Source: Arthrobacter_B citreus (GTDB lineage: Bacteria > Actinomycetota > Actinomycetes > Actinomycetales > Micrococcaceae). From it: 64,000 bases of DNA. The position numbers and the translations under genes were made by a program. The notes beneath the pieces were generated by a model. It had not been told where the DNA came from and made no database searches. It saw only the letters and a list, made by a program, of their open reading frames with translations. Location: assembly GCF_042429235.1 (NCBI RefSeq), contig NZ_JBHMBA010000002.1. One strand, 5' to 3'. This document shows, one piece after another, positions 43,649-52,127 of this stretch (position 1 is the stretch's first letter; each line of letters begins with the position of its first letter).

Positions 43649-44097
43649 ATGACATCTGAAACAGGCGCTCAGCTTGACACGCCGTTTGAGGGGCTTCTGG
43701 CCACCCCGCCGTCCCGGCTCCCCTACCAGCACAACGTACTGCTGCGTTCCTACCTCCTGGAGCGCCCGGCGGGAAACATCGTCATCTATAACTCCCCCGG
43801 CGTGAGCGAAGCGGCGGATTCGATCCGGATGCTCGGCGCACCGGTCCGCCTGCTGGTCAATCACAGCCACGAGGCAATGTACGGCCGTCCCAGCTTGGAC
43901 GTGCCATCCTGGATGCCGGGCTGCGGAGTGACTATCTCGACAGCCTCACACTGGTCCGTGGACTCGATTTCGATGTCCTGGTACCCTGGGGCACCACCGA
44001 GGGAAGCCCGCCCTGCGCACGGGTCACGGAGCCTGCGGAGATGCACCACCGTATCGACTCGATCATCGGCCGGGTGCAGGCCGGCGGAAGCCGCTAG
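43649..44097 (+). pseudogene. MBL-fold hydrolase gene with internal deletion
   Basis: The first part (LRSYLLERPAGNIVIYNSPGV, LLVNHSHEAMYGRPS) is the start of a metallo-beta-lactamase-fold protein up to near 43905. The final part (LDAGLRSDYLDSLTLVRGLD, VLVPWGTT, HHRIDSIIGRVQ) is in another frame to the TAG at 44097. The middle of the fold, including the metal-binding GHT region, is missing, roughly 80-100 codons judging by family length. The span is not a multiple of three. A gene remnant, ending 2 bases before the convergent prpE stop. Confidence 0.8.
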
Positions 44098-44099
44098 TT

Positions 44100-46115
44100 T
44101 CAGCCTCCCGGCCGCAGCAGCGGCACCAGTGCGTCAATCACGGCCGGATCCTCGATGGTCGACGGCACGCTGTAGGCATCGCCGTCGGCAATCTGGCGCA
44201 TCGTCTTGCGCAGGATCTTGCCTGAGCGGGTCTTGGGCAGCGCCTCCACCACCTGCACGTCCTTGAAATCCGCCACCGGTCCGATGGATTCACGCACCAG
44301 CTTCACCAAATCCGTCCGCAGTTCTTCCACGCCAAGCTCCGACCCGGATTTGAGCACCACATAGCCGCACGGGCGCTGCCCCTTCAGGGAGTCCGCCACT
44401 CCGATCACAGCGCACTCGGCCACCGCGGGATGGGTTGCCACAATCTGTTCCATGGCGCCGGTGGAGAGCCGGTGCCCGGAGACGTTGATGACGTCGTCGG
44501 TGCGGCCCATGATGAACACGTAGCCGTCCTCATCCACATGGCCGGAGTCACCGGTGGTGTAGCAGCCCTCGAAAATCTCCAGATACGAGGACCGGAACCG
44601 GTCATCACTGCCCCACAGTGTGGTGAGCGTGCCCGGCGGCAGCGGCAGCCGCAGCACAATGTTGCCCTCCTCGCCGGAGGGAACCTCGGCGCCCTCGCCG
44701 TCGACGACCGCCAGCGAAAAGCCGGGCACCGGAACCGTGGCGGAACCGGCCTTGATGGGCAGCTGTTCCAGACCCCGCGGGTTGGCACAGATCGCCCATC
44801 CGGTTTCGGTCTGCCACCAGTGATCCACCACGGGAACCTCCAGCGCCCGGCCCGCCCAGGAAAAGGTCTCCGGATCCAGCCGCTCCCCGGCAACAAAGAG
44901 CGTCCGCAGCCGCGAGAGGTCATAGTCCTCCATCAGCGCAGCCTCGGGATCAGCCTTGCGGATGGCGCGCAGTGCCGTGGGCGCGGTGAAGAGGACATCC
45001 ACGGCATGCTGGCCCGCCACGCGCCAGAACGCCCCGGCGTCGGGCGTGCCCACCGGCTTGCCCTCGTACAGCACGGTCGTTGCGCCGGCGAGTAGCGGCG
45101 CATACACAATGTAGGAGTGTCCCACCACCCAGCCAACGTCTGAGGCGGTCCACATCACCTGGCCGGGTCCAATGTCATAGATGTTGCTCATGGACCAGGC
45201 CAGCGCTACGGCGTGGCCGCCGTTGTCCCGGACCACCCCCTTGGGCGCTCCGGTGGTGCCGGAGGTGTACAGGATGTACAGCGGATCGGTGGCTGCCACG
45301 GACACCGGGCCGGCCGGTTCGGCAACGGCCGCGAGCGCTTCCCAGTCATGCCAGGCGGTGCCGCCCGCGCCGTCGTACTCATTAAATTCGTGCTCAAAGC
45401 CGTCCCGGGCGGCAACCACCACGTGGTTCACCGAATGGGTGGCGGCGGCGAGCGCGTCAGCCACGTTGGGCAGATACTCCACGGCACGTTTGGGCTCCAG
45501 CCCGCCGCTGGCGGTGACGACGACGGCGGGGCGCGCGTCGTCGATCCGCGCCGCCAGCTCCTTCGGGGCGAAGCCGCCGAAAACCACCGAGTGCACGGCG
45601 CCGAGCCTGGCCGCTGCAAGCATGGCAATCACTGCCTGCGGGATCATCGGCAGGTAAATGATGACCCGGTCGCCCGCCTCCACACCCAGGCCGCGGAGCA
45701 CTCCGGCGAACGTCTCCACTTCGGCGAGCAGCTCGCTGTAGGTATAGGTGCGGGAGCTGCCGAGCATGGCGGAGTCATAAATCAGGGCGTCCGAGTCGCC
45801 GCGGCCCGCCGCGACGTGCCGGTCCAGGGCGTTGAAGCTCGTATTCAGCCTTCCGTCGGGGAACCAGCGGTACAGCGGTGCCTCGGAATCATCCAGCGCC
45901 TGCCGCGGCGGGGTGTCCCAGTCCACCAGCGATGCGGCCTCGAGCCAGAAGCCGTCAGGATCCTCGACGCTGCGGGCATAGGCCTGCGCGTATCCCCCGG
46001 CGGTGCCGGGAACATCCCCTGCCGGGCCGGCCGCGCTTGCCACCGCGTCGGCCGCGGGGACGGGCACGGGCACTGCCTCCGCTGACTTATTTCCTGCATC
46101 CAGGCCTGAGCTCAT
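44100..46115 (-). CDS. prpE: Propionyl-CoA synthetase (acetyl-CoA synthetase family)
   Basis: The 671-aa product has the AMP-binding motif LYILYTSGTTGAPKG, WWQTETGW, YTTGDSGHVDEDG and the acetylatable Lys in RSGKILRKTMR. It activates propionate to propionyl-CoA, feeding the methylcitrate cycle whose genes lie divergently. Acetate may also be used. The length and GYAQAYARSVEDPDGFW start fit PrpE. Its promoter region carries a CRP/GlxR-like site and two GntR-type operators. Confidence 0.9.
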   Translation of the reverse strand: MSSGLDAGNKSAEAVPVPVPAADAVASAAGPAGDVPGTAGGYAQAYARSVEDPDGFWLEAASLVDWDTPPRQALDDSEAPLYRWFPDGRLNTSFNALDRHVAAGRGDSDALIYDSAMLGSSRTYTYSELLAEVETFAGVLRGLGVEAGDRVIIYLPMIPQAVIAMLAAARLGAVHSVVFGGFAPKELAARIDDARPAVVVTASGGLEPKRAVEYLPNVADALAAATHSVNHVVVAARDGFEHEFNEYDGAGGTAWHDWEALAAVAEPAGPVSVAATDPLYILYTSGTTGAPKGVVRDNGGHAVALAWSMSNIYDIGPGQVMWTASDVGWVVGHSYIVYAPLLAGATTVLYEGKPVGTPDAGAFWRVAGQHAVDVLFTAPTALRAIRKADPEAALMEDYDLSRLRTLFVAGERLDPETFSWAGRALEVPVVDHWWQTETGWAICANPRGLEQLPIKAGSATVPVPGFSLAVVDGEGAEVPSGEEGNIVLRLPLPPGTLTTLWGSDDRFRSSYLEIFEGCYTTGDSGHVDEDGYVFIMGRTDDVINVSGHRLSTGAMEQIVATHPAVAECAVIGVADSLKGQRPCGYVVLKSGSELGVEELRTDLVKLVRESIGPVADFKDVQVVEALPKTRSGKILRKTMRQIADGDAYSVPSTIEDPAVIDALVPLLRPGG

Positions 46116-46134
46116 GAATCCTCCTCGATTCGGA

Positions 46135-46150
46135 TGTGATAGCCATCACC
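46135..46150. promoter_or_regulatory. CRP/GlxR-like site before prpE
   Basis: TGTGA-N6-TCACC (N6 = TAGCCA) lies 20 bases upstream of the prpE start, one base off the GlxR consensus. So close to the start codon it would probably repress prpE. Confidence 0.45.
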
Positions 46151-46183
46151 ATAGGTCAGAGGAGTGCGGGCCACAATACAGCT

Positions 46184-46193
46184 GTGTATACAT
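46184..46193. promoter_or_regulatory. GntR-type operator copy 1
   Basis: GTGTATACAT contains the 8-bp palindrome TGTATACA. It lies 63 bp (six helix turns) from copy 2, both between prpE and the GntR gene. Confidence 0.6.
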
Positions 46194-46246
46194 GACCTTC
46201 CGTGTTGCTGCGCATTGTCCGGTGAGAGTTTCCAGAAACGGCGGCT

Positions 46247-46256
46247 GTGTATACAC
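46247..46256. promoter_or_regulatory. GntR-type operator copy 2
   Basis: GTGTATACAC is a perfect 10-bp palindrome, matching the GT-N-AC form bound by FadR/FCD-type GntR proteins. Located 68 bases before the GntR start codon, it suits autoregulation and control of prpDBC. Confidence 0.6.
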
Positions 46257-46323
46257 TGATGAGGCACATCACACTTGGAAAGGCCCGCAGCAGCAGGCCG
46301 CCCACTGCGGAAAGGAGCGTCCC

Positions 46324-46980
46324 TTGAGGGCCAGCGACCGCGCCTACCGGGCGCTCCGCGAGGACATTGTGACCGGACGTTTGCTGCCGGGGACGGTGCT
46401 CGCCGAGGTGGAACAGTCCCAGCGCCTCGGAATTTCCCGCACCCCGCTGCGCGAGGCCATCAGCAGGCTCACCGCCGACGGACTTGCCGCGCCGCACAAC
46501 GGCCGTGGCGTCGTCGTCACCTCCATTTCTCCGCAGACCGTGCGCGACCTGTTTGAACTCCGCCAGGCCCTGGAATGCAAGGCAGCATCCCTGGCGGCGC
46601 AGCGGGGAGACCCTGAGGTCTTCACCGGCCTCCGCCGTGAGTTCGAAAACGCCGCGGACCTGATCGTGCTGGACGCGGCGGCGGCCGACCCCTCCCGCTC
46701 CGGCTATTACACCCTGGTGGCCAGGCTGGATGAAGCCATCGACGCGGCCGCTTCCAACACCTACCTCACCCAGGCGCTGGCCAACGTGCGGCTGCACCTG
46801 GCCCGGGTCCGCCGCCTCGCCAAGGACAACCCGGACCGGCTGCTGGCCACCACCGGTGAACACGCCACCATTGCCGGAGCAATCGCGGTCCGTGACCCCG
46901 CGCTGGCCGCCGCCGCCACCTCGGTTCACCTGCACAAGAGCCTGGAACACTTCCTGGCGGCCACCGGCCCGCCCGGCTGA
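46324..46980 (+). CDS. GntR-family (FCD) regulator of the propionate genes
   Basis: The 218-aa protein has an N-terminal winged helix (LREDIVTGRLLPGTVL, ISRTPLREAISRLTADGL) and an FCD ligand-binding domain (DLFELRQALECKAASLAA, HATIAGAIAVRDPALA). It heads a run with prpD, prpB and prpC and is divergent from prpE, so it is the likely propionate- or methylcitrate-responsive regulator. The TTG start follows AAAGGAG by 6 bases. Confidence 0.9.
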   Translation: MRASDRAYRALREDIVTGRLLPGTVLAEVEQSQRLGISRTPLREAISRLTADGLAAPHNGRGVVVTSISPQTVRDLFELRQALECKAASLAAQRGDPEVFTGLRREFENAADLIVLDAAAADPSRSGYYTLVARLDEAIDAAASNTYLTQALANVRLHLARVRRLAKDNPDRLLATTGEHATIAGAIAVRDPALAAAATSVHLHKSLEHFLAATGPPG

Positions 46981-47065
46981 CCGCACCATACCGGCCCGCA
47001 CCGCCCATGATTGCCTGGCTCCGAAACTTTCTTCGCAACCACTGACCGTCCCGAAAGGACACAAC

Positions 47066-48583
47066 ATGAATCTCCATAAGGTGCGGGTCCACCGCAGCGA
47101 CGAGAACCTGGCCCGCGAGGACCAGCTGGCCTACAAAATCGCCGAGGTCGCCGCCGACCCCGTCGCCGTAACCGACGAGGTCACGGACATGGTCATCAAC
47201 CGCATCATCGACAACGCCTCGGTGGCCATTGCGTCCCTGAACCGTGCGCCGATTGTCGCCGCCCGCGCCCAGGCACTGTCCTTCTCGCCCTCGGCCCACG
47301 GCAAAGGCTCCGCAGTGTTCGGCGTCGAGAACAGGACCTCCCCCGAATGGGCCGCCTGGGCCAACGGCGTTGCGGTGCGCGAACTGGATTACCACGACAC
47401 CTTCCTTGCCGCCGAGTACTCGCACCCCGGCGACAACATTCCCCCGCTGCTCGCCGTCGCACAGCACACCGGCGCCTCCGGCGCGGACCTGATCCGCGGC
47501 ATCGCCACCGGCTACGAAATCCAGGTGGACCTGGTGAAGGCCATCTGCCTGCACAAGCACAAGATCGACCACGTGGCCCACCTCGGCCCGTCCGCCGCCG
47601 CCGGCATCGGCACCCTGCTGGGCCTCGACGTCGACACCATCTTCCAGGCCGTGGGCCAGGCCCTGCACACCACCACCGCCACCCGCCAGTCCCGCAAGGG
47701 CGAGATCTCCACCTGGAAGGCGCACGCCCCCGCGTTCGCCGGCAAGATGGCAGTGGAAGCCGTGGACCGTGCGATGCGCGGCCAGACCTCCCCCACCCCC
47801 ATCTACGAGGGTGAGGACGGCGTCATTGCCTGGATGCTGGACGGCCCCGACGCCGCCTACGAAGTGCCGCTGCCCGAGGCCGGCGAAGCAAAGCGCGCCA
47901 TCCTGGACACTTACACCAAGGAGCACTCCGCCGAGTACCAGGCCCAGGCCTGGATCGACCTGGCGCGGAAGATCCACCGCGAGCACCCCGAGGCCGCCGA
48001 TGCCGCCAACGTGGCCAGCGTCCTCATCGCCACCTCACACCACACCCACTACGTGATCGGCTCCGGCGCCAACGATCCGCAGAAGTACGATCCCACCGCA
48101 TCACGCGAAACGCTGGACCATTCCATCCCGTACATCTTCACCGTGGCACTGCAGGACGGCGCCTGGCACCACGTGGACTCCTATGCCCCCGAGCGTGCTG
48201 GCCGGCCCGACACGGTGGAACTGTGGCACAAGGTCACCACGGTGGAGGATCCGGAATGGACCCGCCGCTACCACTCGCTGGACATCAGCGAGAAGGCCTT
48301 CGGCGGAAAGGTGACCATCGTCCTGACCGACGGCACCGTCATCACCGACGAAATTGCTGTTGCCGATGCGCATCCCCTCGGCGCCAAGCCGTTTGCCCGC
48401 GCCGAATACATCAACAAGTTCCGCACCCTGGCGGCCGGCCTGGTCTCCGAAGACGAGATCGAGCGGTTCCTCACCACAGTCCAGCGCCTGCCCGAGCTGG
48501 CGGCAGGTGAGCTGGACGCACTGAACATCACCGCGGCCGACGGCGTGATCGACCCGGCCAACGCCCCGAAGGGACTCTTCTAA
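47066..48583 (+). CDS. prpD: 2-methylcitrate dehydratase
   Basis: The 505-aa product matches PrpD throughout (DNASVAIASLNRAPIVAARA, EYSHPGDNIPPLLAVAQ, KAHAPAFAGKMAVEAVDRA). It dehydrates 2-methylcitrate to 2-methyl-cis-aconitate. A GAAAGGA site precedes the ATG. It lies 85 bases after the GntR gene and abuts prpB (TAAATG). Confidence 0.95.
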   Translation: MNLHKVRVHRSDENLAREDQLAYKIAEVAADPVAVTDEVTDMVINRIIDNASVAIASLNRAPIVAARAQALSFSPSAHGKGSAVFGVENRTSPEWAAWANGVAVRELDYHDTFLAAEYSHPGDNIPPLLAVAQHTGASGADLIRGIATGYEIQVDLVKAICLHKHKIDHVAHLGPSAAAGIGTLLGLDVDTIFQAVGQALHTTTATRQSRKGEISTWKAHAPAFAGKMAVEAVDRAMRGQTSPTPIYEGEDGVIAWMLDGPDAAYEVPLPEAGEAKRAILDTYTKEHSAEYQAQAWIDLARKIHREHPEAADAANVASVLIATSHHTHYVIGSGANDPQKYDPTASRETLDHSIPYIFTVALQDGAWHHVDSYAPERAGRPDTVELWHKVTTVEDPEWTRRYHSLDISEKAFGGKVTIVLTDGTVITDEIAVADAHPLGAKPFARAEYINKFRTLAAGLVSEDEIERFLTTVQRLPELAAGELDALNITAADGVIDPANAPKGLF

Positions 48584-49489
48584 ATGCTGTACTCCTCCGT
48601 AACCCCCGAAGCCAAGCGGGTCGCCTTCCGCGAAGGCCTGGCCTCCGGCACCCTGCAGCAGTTCCCCGGTGCCTTCAACCCGCTTTCAGCCCGCCTGATC
48701 GAGGAAAAAGGGTTCGACGGCGTCTACATCTCCGGCGCGGTCCTCGCCAATGACCTGGGCCTGCCGGACATCGGCCTGACCACCCTGACCGAGGTGGCCA
48801 CCCGCGCCGGACAGATCGCCCGGATGACCGACCTGCCCGCGATCGTGGACGCCGACACCGGCTTCGGCGAGCCGATGAACGTGGCCCGCTCCATCCAGGA
48901 ACTGGAAAACGCCGGCCTGGCCGGCTGCCACATCGAGGACCAGTTCAACCCCAAGCGCTGCGGCCACCTGGACGGCAAGAACGTCGTTGACCTGGACACC
49001 GCCACCAAGCGGATCCGCGCCGCTGCCGACGCCCGCCGGGACCCGAACTTCCTCATCATGGCCCGCACCGACATCCGCGCCGTGGACGGCCTGGAAGCCG
49101 CCCAGGACCGTGCTCGGGCACTGGTCGACGCCGGAGCCGACGCCATCTTCCCCGAGGCGATGAAGTCGCTGGAGGAATTCGCCGCGATGCGCGCCGCCGT
49201 CGACGTGCCGATCCTGGCCAACATGACCGAGTTCGGCAAGAGCGACCTTTTCACCTATGACGAACTGGCATCCGTGGGCGTGAACATGGTCATCTATCCG
49301 GTCACCCTGCTGCGCAGCGCCATGGGCGCCGCTGAGCGCACCCTGGACACCATCAAGGCCAAGGGCACCCAGCAGGAGGATGTGCCGAACATGCTGACGC
49401 GTGCACGTTTGTACGATCTGGTGGATTATGAAGCCTATAACCGCTTCGATACCTCAGTGTTCAACTTCCAGGTCCCCGGCCAGCACTAA
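48584..49489 (+). CDS. prpB: 2-methylisocitrate lyase
   Basis: The 301-aa product has the isocitrate-lyase-superfamily barrel with KRCGHLDGK as the active-site loop, VDADTGFGEP for Mg binding and FPEAMKSLEEF. It splits 2-methylisocitrate to pyruvate and succinate. The ATG directly follows the prpD stop. Confidence 0.95.
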   Translation: MLYSSVTPEAKRVAFREGLASGTLQQFPGAFNPLSARLIEEKGFDGVYISGAVLANDLGLPDIGLTTLTEVATRAGQIARMTDLPAIVDADTGFGEPMNVARSIQELENAGLAGCHIEDQFNPKRCGHLDGKNVVDLDTATKRIRAAADARRDPNFLIMARTDIRAVDGLEAAQDRARALVDAGADAIFPEAMKSLEEFAAMRAAVDVPILANMTEFGKSDLFTYDELASVGVNMVIYPVTLLRSAMGAAERTLDTIKAKGTQQEDVPNMLTRARLYDLVDYEAYNRFDTSVFNFQVPGQH

Positions 49490-49539
49490 AACAGGCCGGC
49501 ACCAACTGAAAAACCACCGTGACAAAGGAGTCTTCCGTT

Positions 49540-50673
49540 ATGACAGATGAGCAGATCCACAAGGGACTGGCCGGTGTCCTTGTCGACACCACCAAAATCT
49601 CCAAGGTCAATCCTGAGACCAACTCGCTGCTGTACCGCGGCTACCCCGTCCAGGAACTGGCAGCACGCTGCAGCTTCGAAGAGGTCGCGTACCTGCTGTG
49701 GAACGGCGAGCTGCCCACCCCGGACGAGCTGGCCGAGTTCACCGACGGCGAGCGGTCCCAGCGGGCACTGTCCCCGGAGCTGAAGGCCGTCATTGACGCC
49801 CTGCCGCTGACCTGCCATCCGATGGACGTTTGCCGCACGGCTGCGTCCGTGCTTGGCGCGCAGCACGAGAAGGCTGACGATTCCTCGCTGCAGGCCAACA
49901 TGGAAAAGTCCGTCAGCCTCTTCGCCGCAATGCCTGCCGTGGTCGCCTATGACCAGCGGCGCCGGCGCGGCGAAGACGTCGTGGAGCCCAGGGATGACCT
50001 GGACTACTCAGCGAACTTCCTTTGGATGACGTTCGGCGAGGAAGCCGCCCCCGAGGTGGTCGAGGCGTTCAACGTGTCGATGATCCTGTACGCGGAGCAC
50101 TCCTTCAACGCCTCGACCTTCACCGGGCGCGTCATCACGTCCACCCTCTCGGACCTGCACTCCGCGGTCACCGGAGCCATCGGTGCCCTCAAGGGCCCGC
50201 TGCACGGCGGCGCCAACGAGGCAGTGATGCACACGTTCGAGGAGATTATCGCAAGTGCCGGCGACGGCGACGTCGCCGAGCACGCGGCGGGCTGGCTGGA
50301 TGCCGCACTGGCGGATAAGAAAAAGATCATGGGCTTCGGCCACCGCGTGTACAAGAACGGCGACTCGCGGGTGCCCACCATGAAGGCTTCGATGGACAAG
50401 ATGGTCAAGCACTACGACCGTGCCGATCTGGGCGAGCTGTACACCGCCCTGGAGTCGGCCATGGGTGAGCGGAAGAACATCCTGCCCAACCTGGATTACC
50501 CGGCCGGCCCGGTGTACCACCTGATGGGCTTTGACACGCCCACCTTCACTCCCCTGTTCGTGGCCGCCCGGATCACCGGCTGGACCGCGCACATCATGGA
50601 GCAGCTGGAAGCCAACTCGCTGATCCGTCCCCTCAGTGCCTATGACGGTCCCGAGGAACGGCACGTGGGCTAA
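49540..50673 (+). CDS. prpC: 2-methylcitrate synthase
   Basis: The 377-aa product is a type II-like short citrate synthase: catalytic His in GPLHGGANE and GFGHRVYKNGD, and substrate Arg residues are present. It joins propionyl-CoA and oxaloacetate. I chose the ATG at 49540 because AAAGGAG lies 10 bases before it; an upstream GTG at 49519 overlaps no ribosome binding site. Last gene of the prp run. Confidence 0.95.
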   Translation: MTDEQIHKGLAGVLVDTTKISKVNPETNSLLYRGYPVQELAARCSFEEVAYLLWNGELPTPDELAEFTDGERSQRALSPELKAVIDALPLTCHPMDVCRTAASVLGAQHEKADDSSLQANMEKSVSLFAAMPAVVAYDQRRRRGEDVVEPRDDLDYSANFLWMTFGEEAAPEVVEAFNVSMILYAEHSFNASTFTGRVITSTLSDLHSAVTGAIGALKGPLHGGANEAVMHTFEEIIASAGDGDVAEHAAGWLDAALADKKKIMGFGHRVYKNGDSRVPTMKASMDKMVKHYDRADLGELYTALESAMGERKNILPNLDYPAGPVYHLMGFDTPTFTPLFVAARITGWTAHIMEQLEANSLIRPLSAYDGPEERHVG

Positions 50674-50701
50674 GCTCCGGCCGAATGGCCCGACGGGCGC
50701 T

Positions 50702-50727
50702 GGGCCCGGTTGGGCCCTGACGGGCCC
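50702..50727 (+). terminator. Alternative GC hairpins after prpC
   Basis: Three GGGCCC arms (50702-50707, 50712-50717, 50722-50727) can form two mutually exclusive stem-loops with 4-base loops about 30 bases past the prpC stop. There is no T-run. Termination is a guess. Confidence 0.4.
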
Positions 50728-50745
50728 CGGAACGGCGGCAACGAA

Positions 50746-50774
50746 ATTTCCTGCTCGCAGAACTCGCAGGAAAT
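50746..50774 (-). terminator. Inverted repeat between prpC and the MerR gene
   Basis: ATTTCCTGC and GCAGGAAAT form a perfect 9-bp stem around an 11-base loop. On the minus strand it is followed by TTTCG and begins 12 bases past the MerR stop, so it could end that transcript. Confidence 0.5.
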
Positions 50775-50785
50775 ATTAAAGCCGC

Positions 50786-51484
50786 CTACTCCGGGGCCCT
50801 TTCGGTGCCCGGGTCCGGTTCGGACGGCGGCTCGGTGTCCGGGTCCGGTTCGGACGGCGGTTGTGATGGAGCGGGGACCGCCGCAAAGATCCGGTTCGAC
50901 GCGTCCTGGTGCGCCAGCCGGCGCAGCGCCAGCAGCAGCGGTTCAATCAGCACCGTTCCCAGGACGACGTACCGCAGGGCCTCCGCGGGGGTGTCGAAGG
51001 GAAGCCGCTCCAGTTCCTGCGAAGCCACGTCCCGCATGGCCCCCGCATACATCTCCAGAAACCCCTCGGCAGGCTCAAACCCGGCGTCCTCCAATCCGCG
51101 CAGCGCGAGCTCCAGCCGCGACCGGGCGTCATTGTCATCGGGATCAATCTGCCAGTCCCAGGCCTCCAGAAGTGCGTCGGCCCGCGGATGGCCCCCCTCC
51201 AAAACGGGGACGGAACCCACGGCGTGATGCGCCGCGCCGAGCAGGTTGTGCACCGAGTCCGGCGGGTTGTCCAGCTGTTCCAGCACCTTTCCCGCGGTGG
51301 CTACCGAAAGGTCACCCGGCCCCAGGAGTGCCCGGATCAGCCGCAGGCGCGATACGTGCCCGGCATCGTACTCGGCCTGCCGCGGCGCGGTCAGCCGCCC
51401 CTCATGCAGCAGCCCGGACCGAAGGTAGTACTTGATAGTGGCTACGGAAATATCCGTCTGCGCCGCCAGCTCTGAAATTCTCAT
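50786..51484 (-). CDS. MerR-family transcriptional regulator
   Basis: The 232-aa protein has a MerR winged helix (MRISELAAQTDISVATIKYY, LRSGLLHEGRLTAPRQAEY) and a helical ligand domain without conserved cysteines, so a multidrug or organic ligand is more likely than a metal. The C-terminus is a Pro/Glu/Asp tail with two PSEPDP[DG]TE units from a 30-bp tandem repeat. It is divergent from the DUF4188 gene, with a strong palindrome between them. Confidence 0.88.
   Translation of the reverse strand: MRISELAAQTDISVATIKYYLRSGLLHEGRLTAPRQAEYDAGHVSRLRLIRALLGPGDLSVATAGKVLEQLDNPPDSVHNLLGAAHHAVGSVPVLEGGHPRADALLEAWDWQIDPDDNDARSRLELALRGLEDAGFEPAEGFLEMYAGAMRDVASQELERLPFDTPAEALRYVVLGTVLIEPLLLALRRLAHQDASNRIFAAVPAPSQPPSEPDPDTEPPSEPDPGTERAPE
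50801..50860. repeat. 30-bp tandem repeat at the end of the MerR gene
   Basis: Two adjacent 30-base units (50801-50830, 50831-50860) differ at two positions and encode the repeated acidic Pro-rich tail. The duplication is in frame. Confidence 0.85.
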
Positions 51485-51522
51485 TCGGGACCCCCTTGTG
51501 CTGGATAGTGTAACTCTCTAGC

Positions 51523-51543
51523 GTGGATAGCATCACTATCCAC
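51523..51543. promoter_or_regulatory. Operator-like palindrome in the MerR/DUF4188 gap
   Basis: GTGGATAG and CTATCCAC form perfect 8-bp arms separated by 5 bases. A further GGATAG half-site lies at 51503-51508. This is the probable binding site of the adjacent MerR protein, 17 bases before the DUF4188 start. Confidence 0.6.
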
Positions 51544-51560
51544 TTCAGAAGGAGACCGTC

Positions 51561-52037
51561 ATGGCTCGCATCATCCCGCGCCGGATGACCCATGTGCACA
51601 ACGGTCCACTCGTGGTCTTCCTGATTGGCATGCGGATTAACCGGCCGTGGCGGCCGGATCTGTGGATGCCGGCTTTTGCCGCCATGCCCCGGATGCTCGC
51701 GGAGCTTTCCGCCGACCCGGATTCCGGGTTGTTGGGTTACCGGATCACCCTCGGCGCGGGCGGCCCGCTGGTAATCCAGCACTGGAAGAGTACGGAGCAG
51801 CTCTATGCCTATGCCGGCCAGACAGACGCGGAGCACCGTCCCGCTCGGGCTGCCTTCAACCGTGCCGCCCGCAAATCACCGGGCGGCGTCGGCATTTGGC
51901 ACGAGACCTATGTGGTGGACCGGGCCGAGTCCATGTACGTTGGCATGCCCGCCGTCGGGCTGGCCAAGGCAACAGCAGCCGCGCCGGTCCCGGCGGAGAG
52001 CCGCGCGGCGGACCGCCTGGGTCCGGCCCGGGACTAG
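51561..52037 (+). CDS. DUF4188 domain protein
   Basis: The 158-aa product matches the DUF4188 family, a ferredoxin-like dimeric barrel related to antibiotic-biosynthesis monooxygenases (GPLVVFLIGMRINRPWR, LGYRITLGAGGPLVIQHWKS, GIWHETYVVD). No function is established. A GAAGGAG site precedes the ATG. Divergent from the MerR regulator, which probably controls it. Confidence 0.82.
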   Translation: MARIIPRRMTHVHNGPLVVFLIGMRINRPWRPDLWMPAFAAMPRMLAELSADPDSGLLGYRITLGAGGPLVIQHWKSTEQLYAYAGQTDAEHRPARAAFNRAARKSPGGVGIWHETYVVDRAESMYVGMPAVGLAKATAAAPVPAESRAADRLGPARD

Positions 52038-52127
52038 CCGCACAGGCTCCCAGTCTCAGTTGCCTGCCGGTGCTGCTGCGACCCCATCCGCCCCACCAGC
52101 AACGGAGAGTGGGAACCCGCGCAAGCG

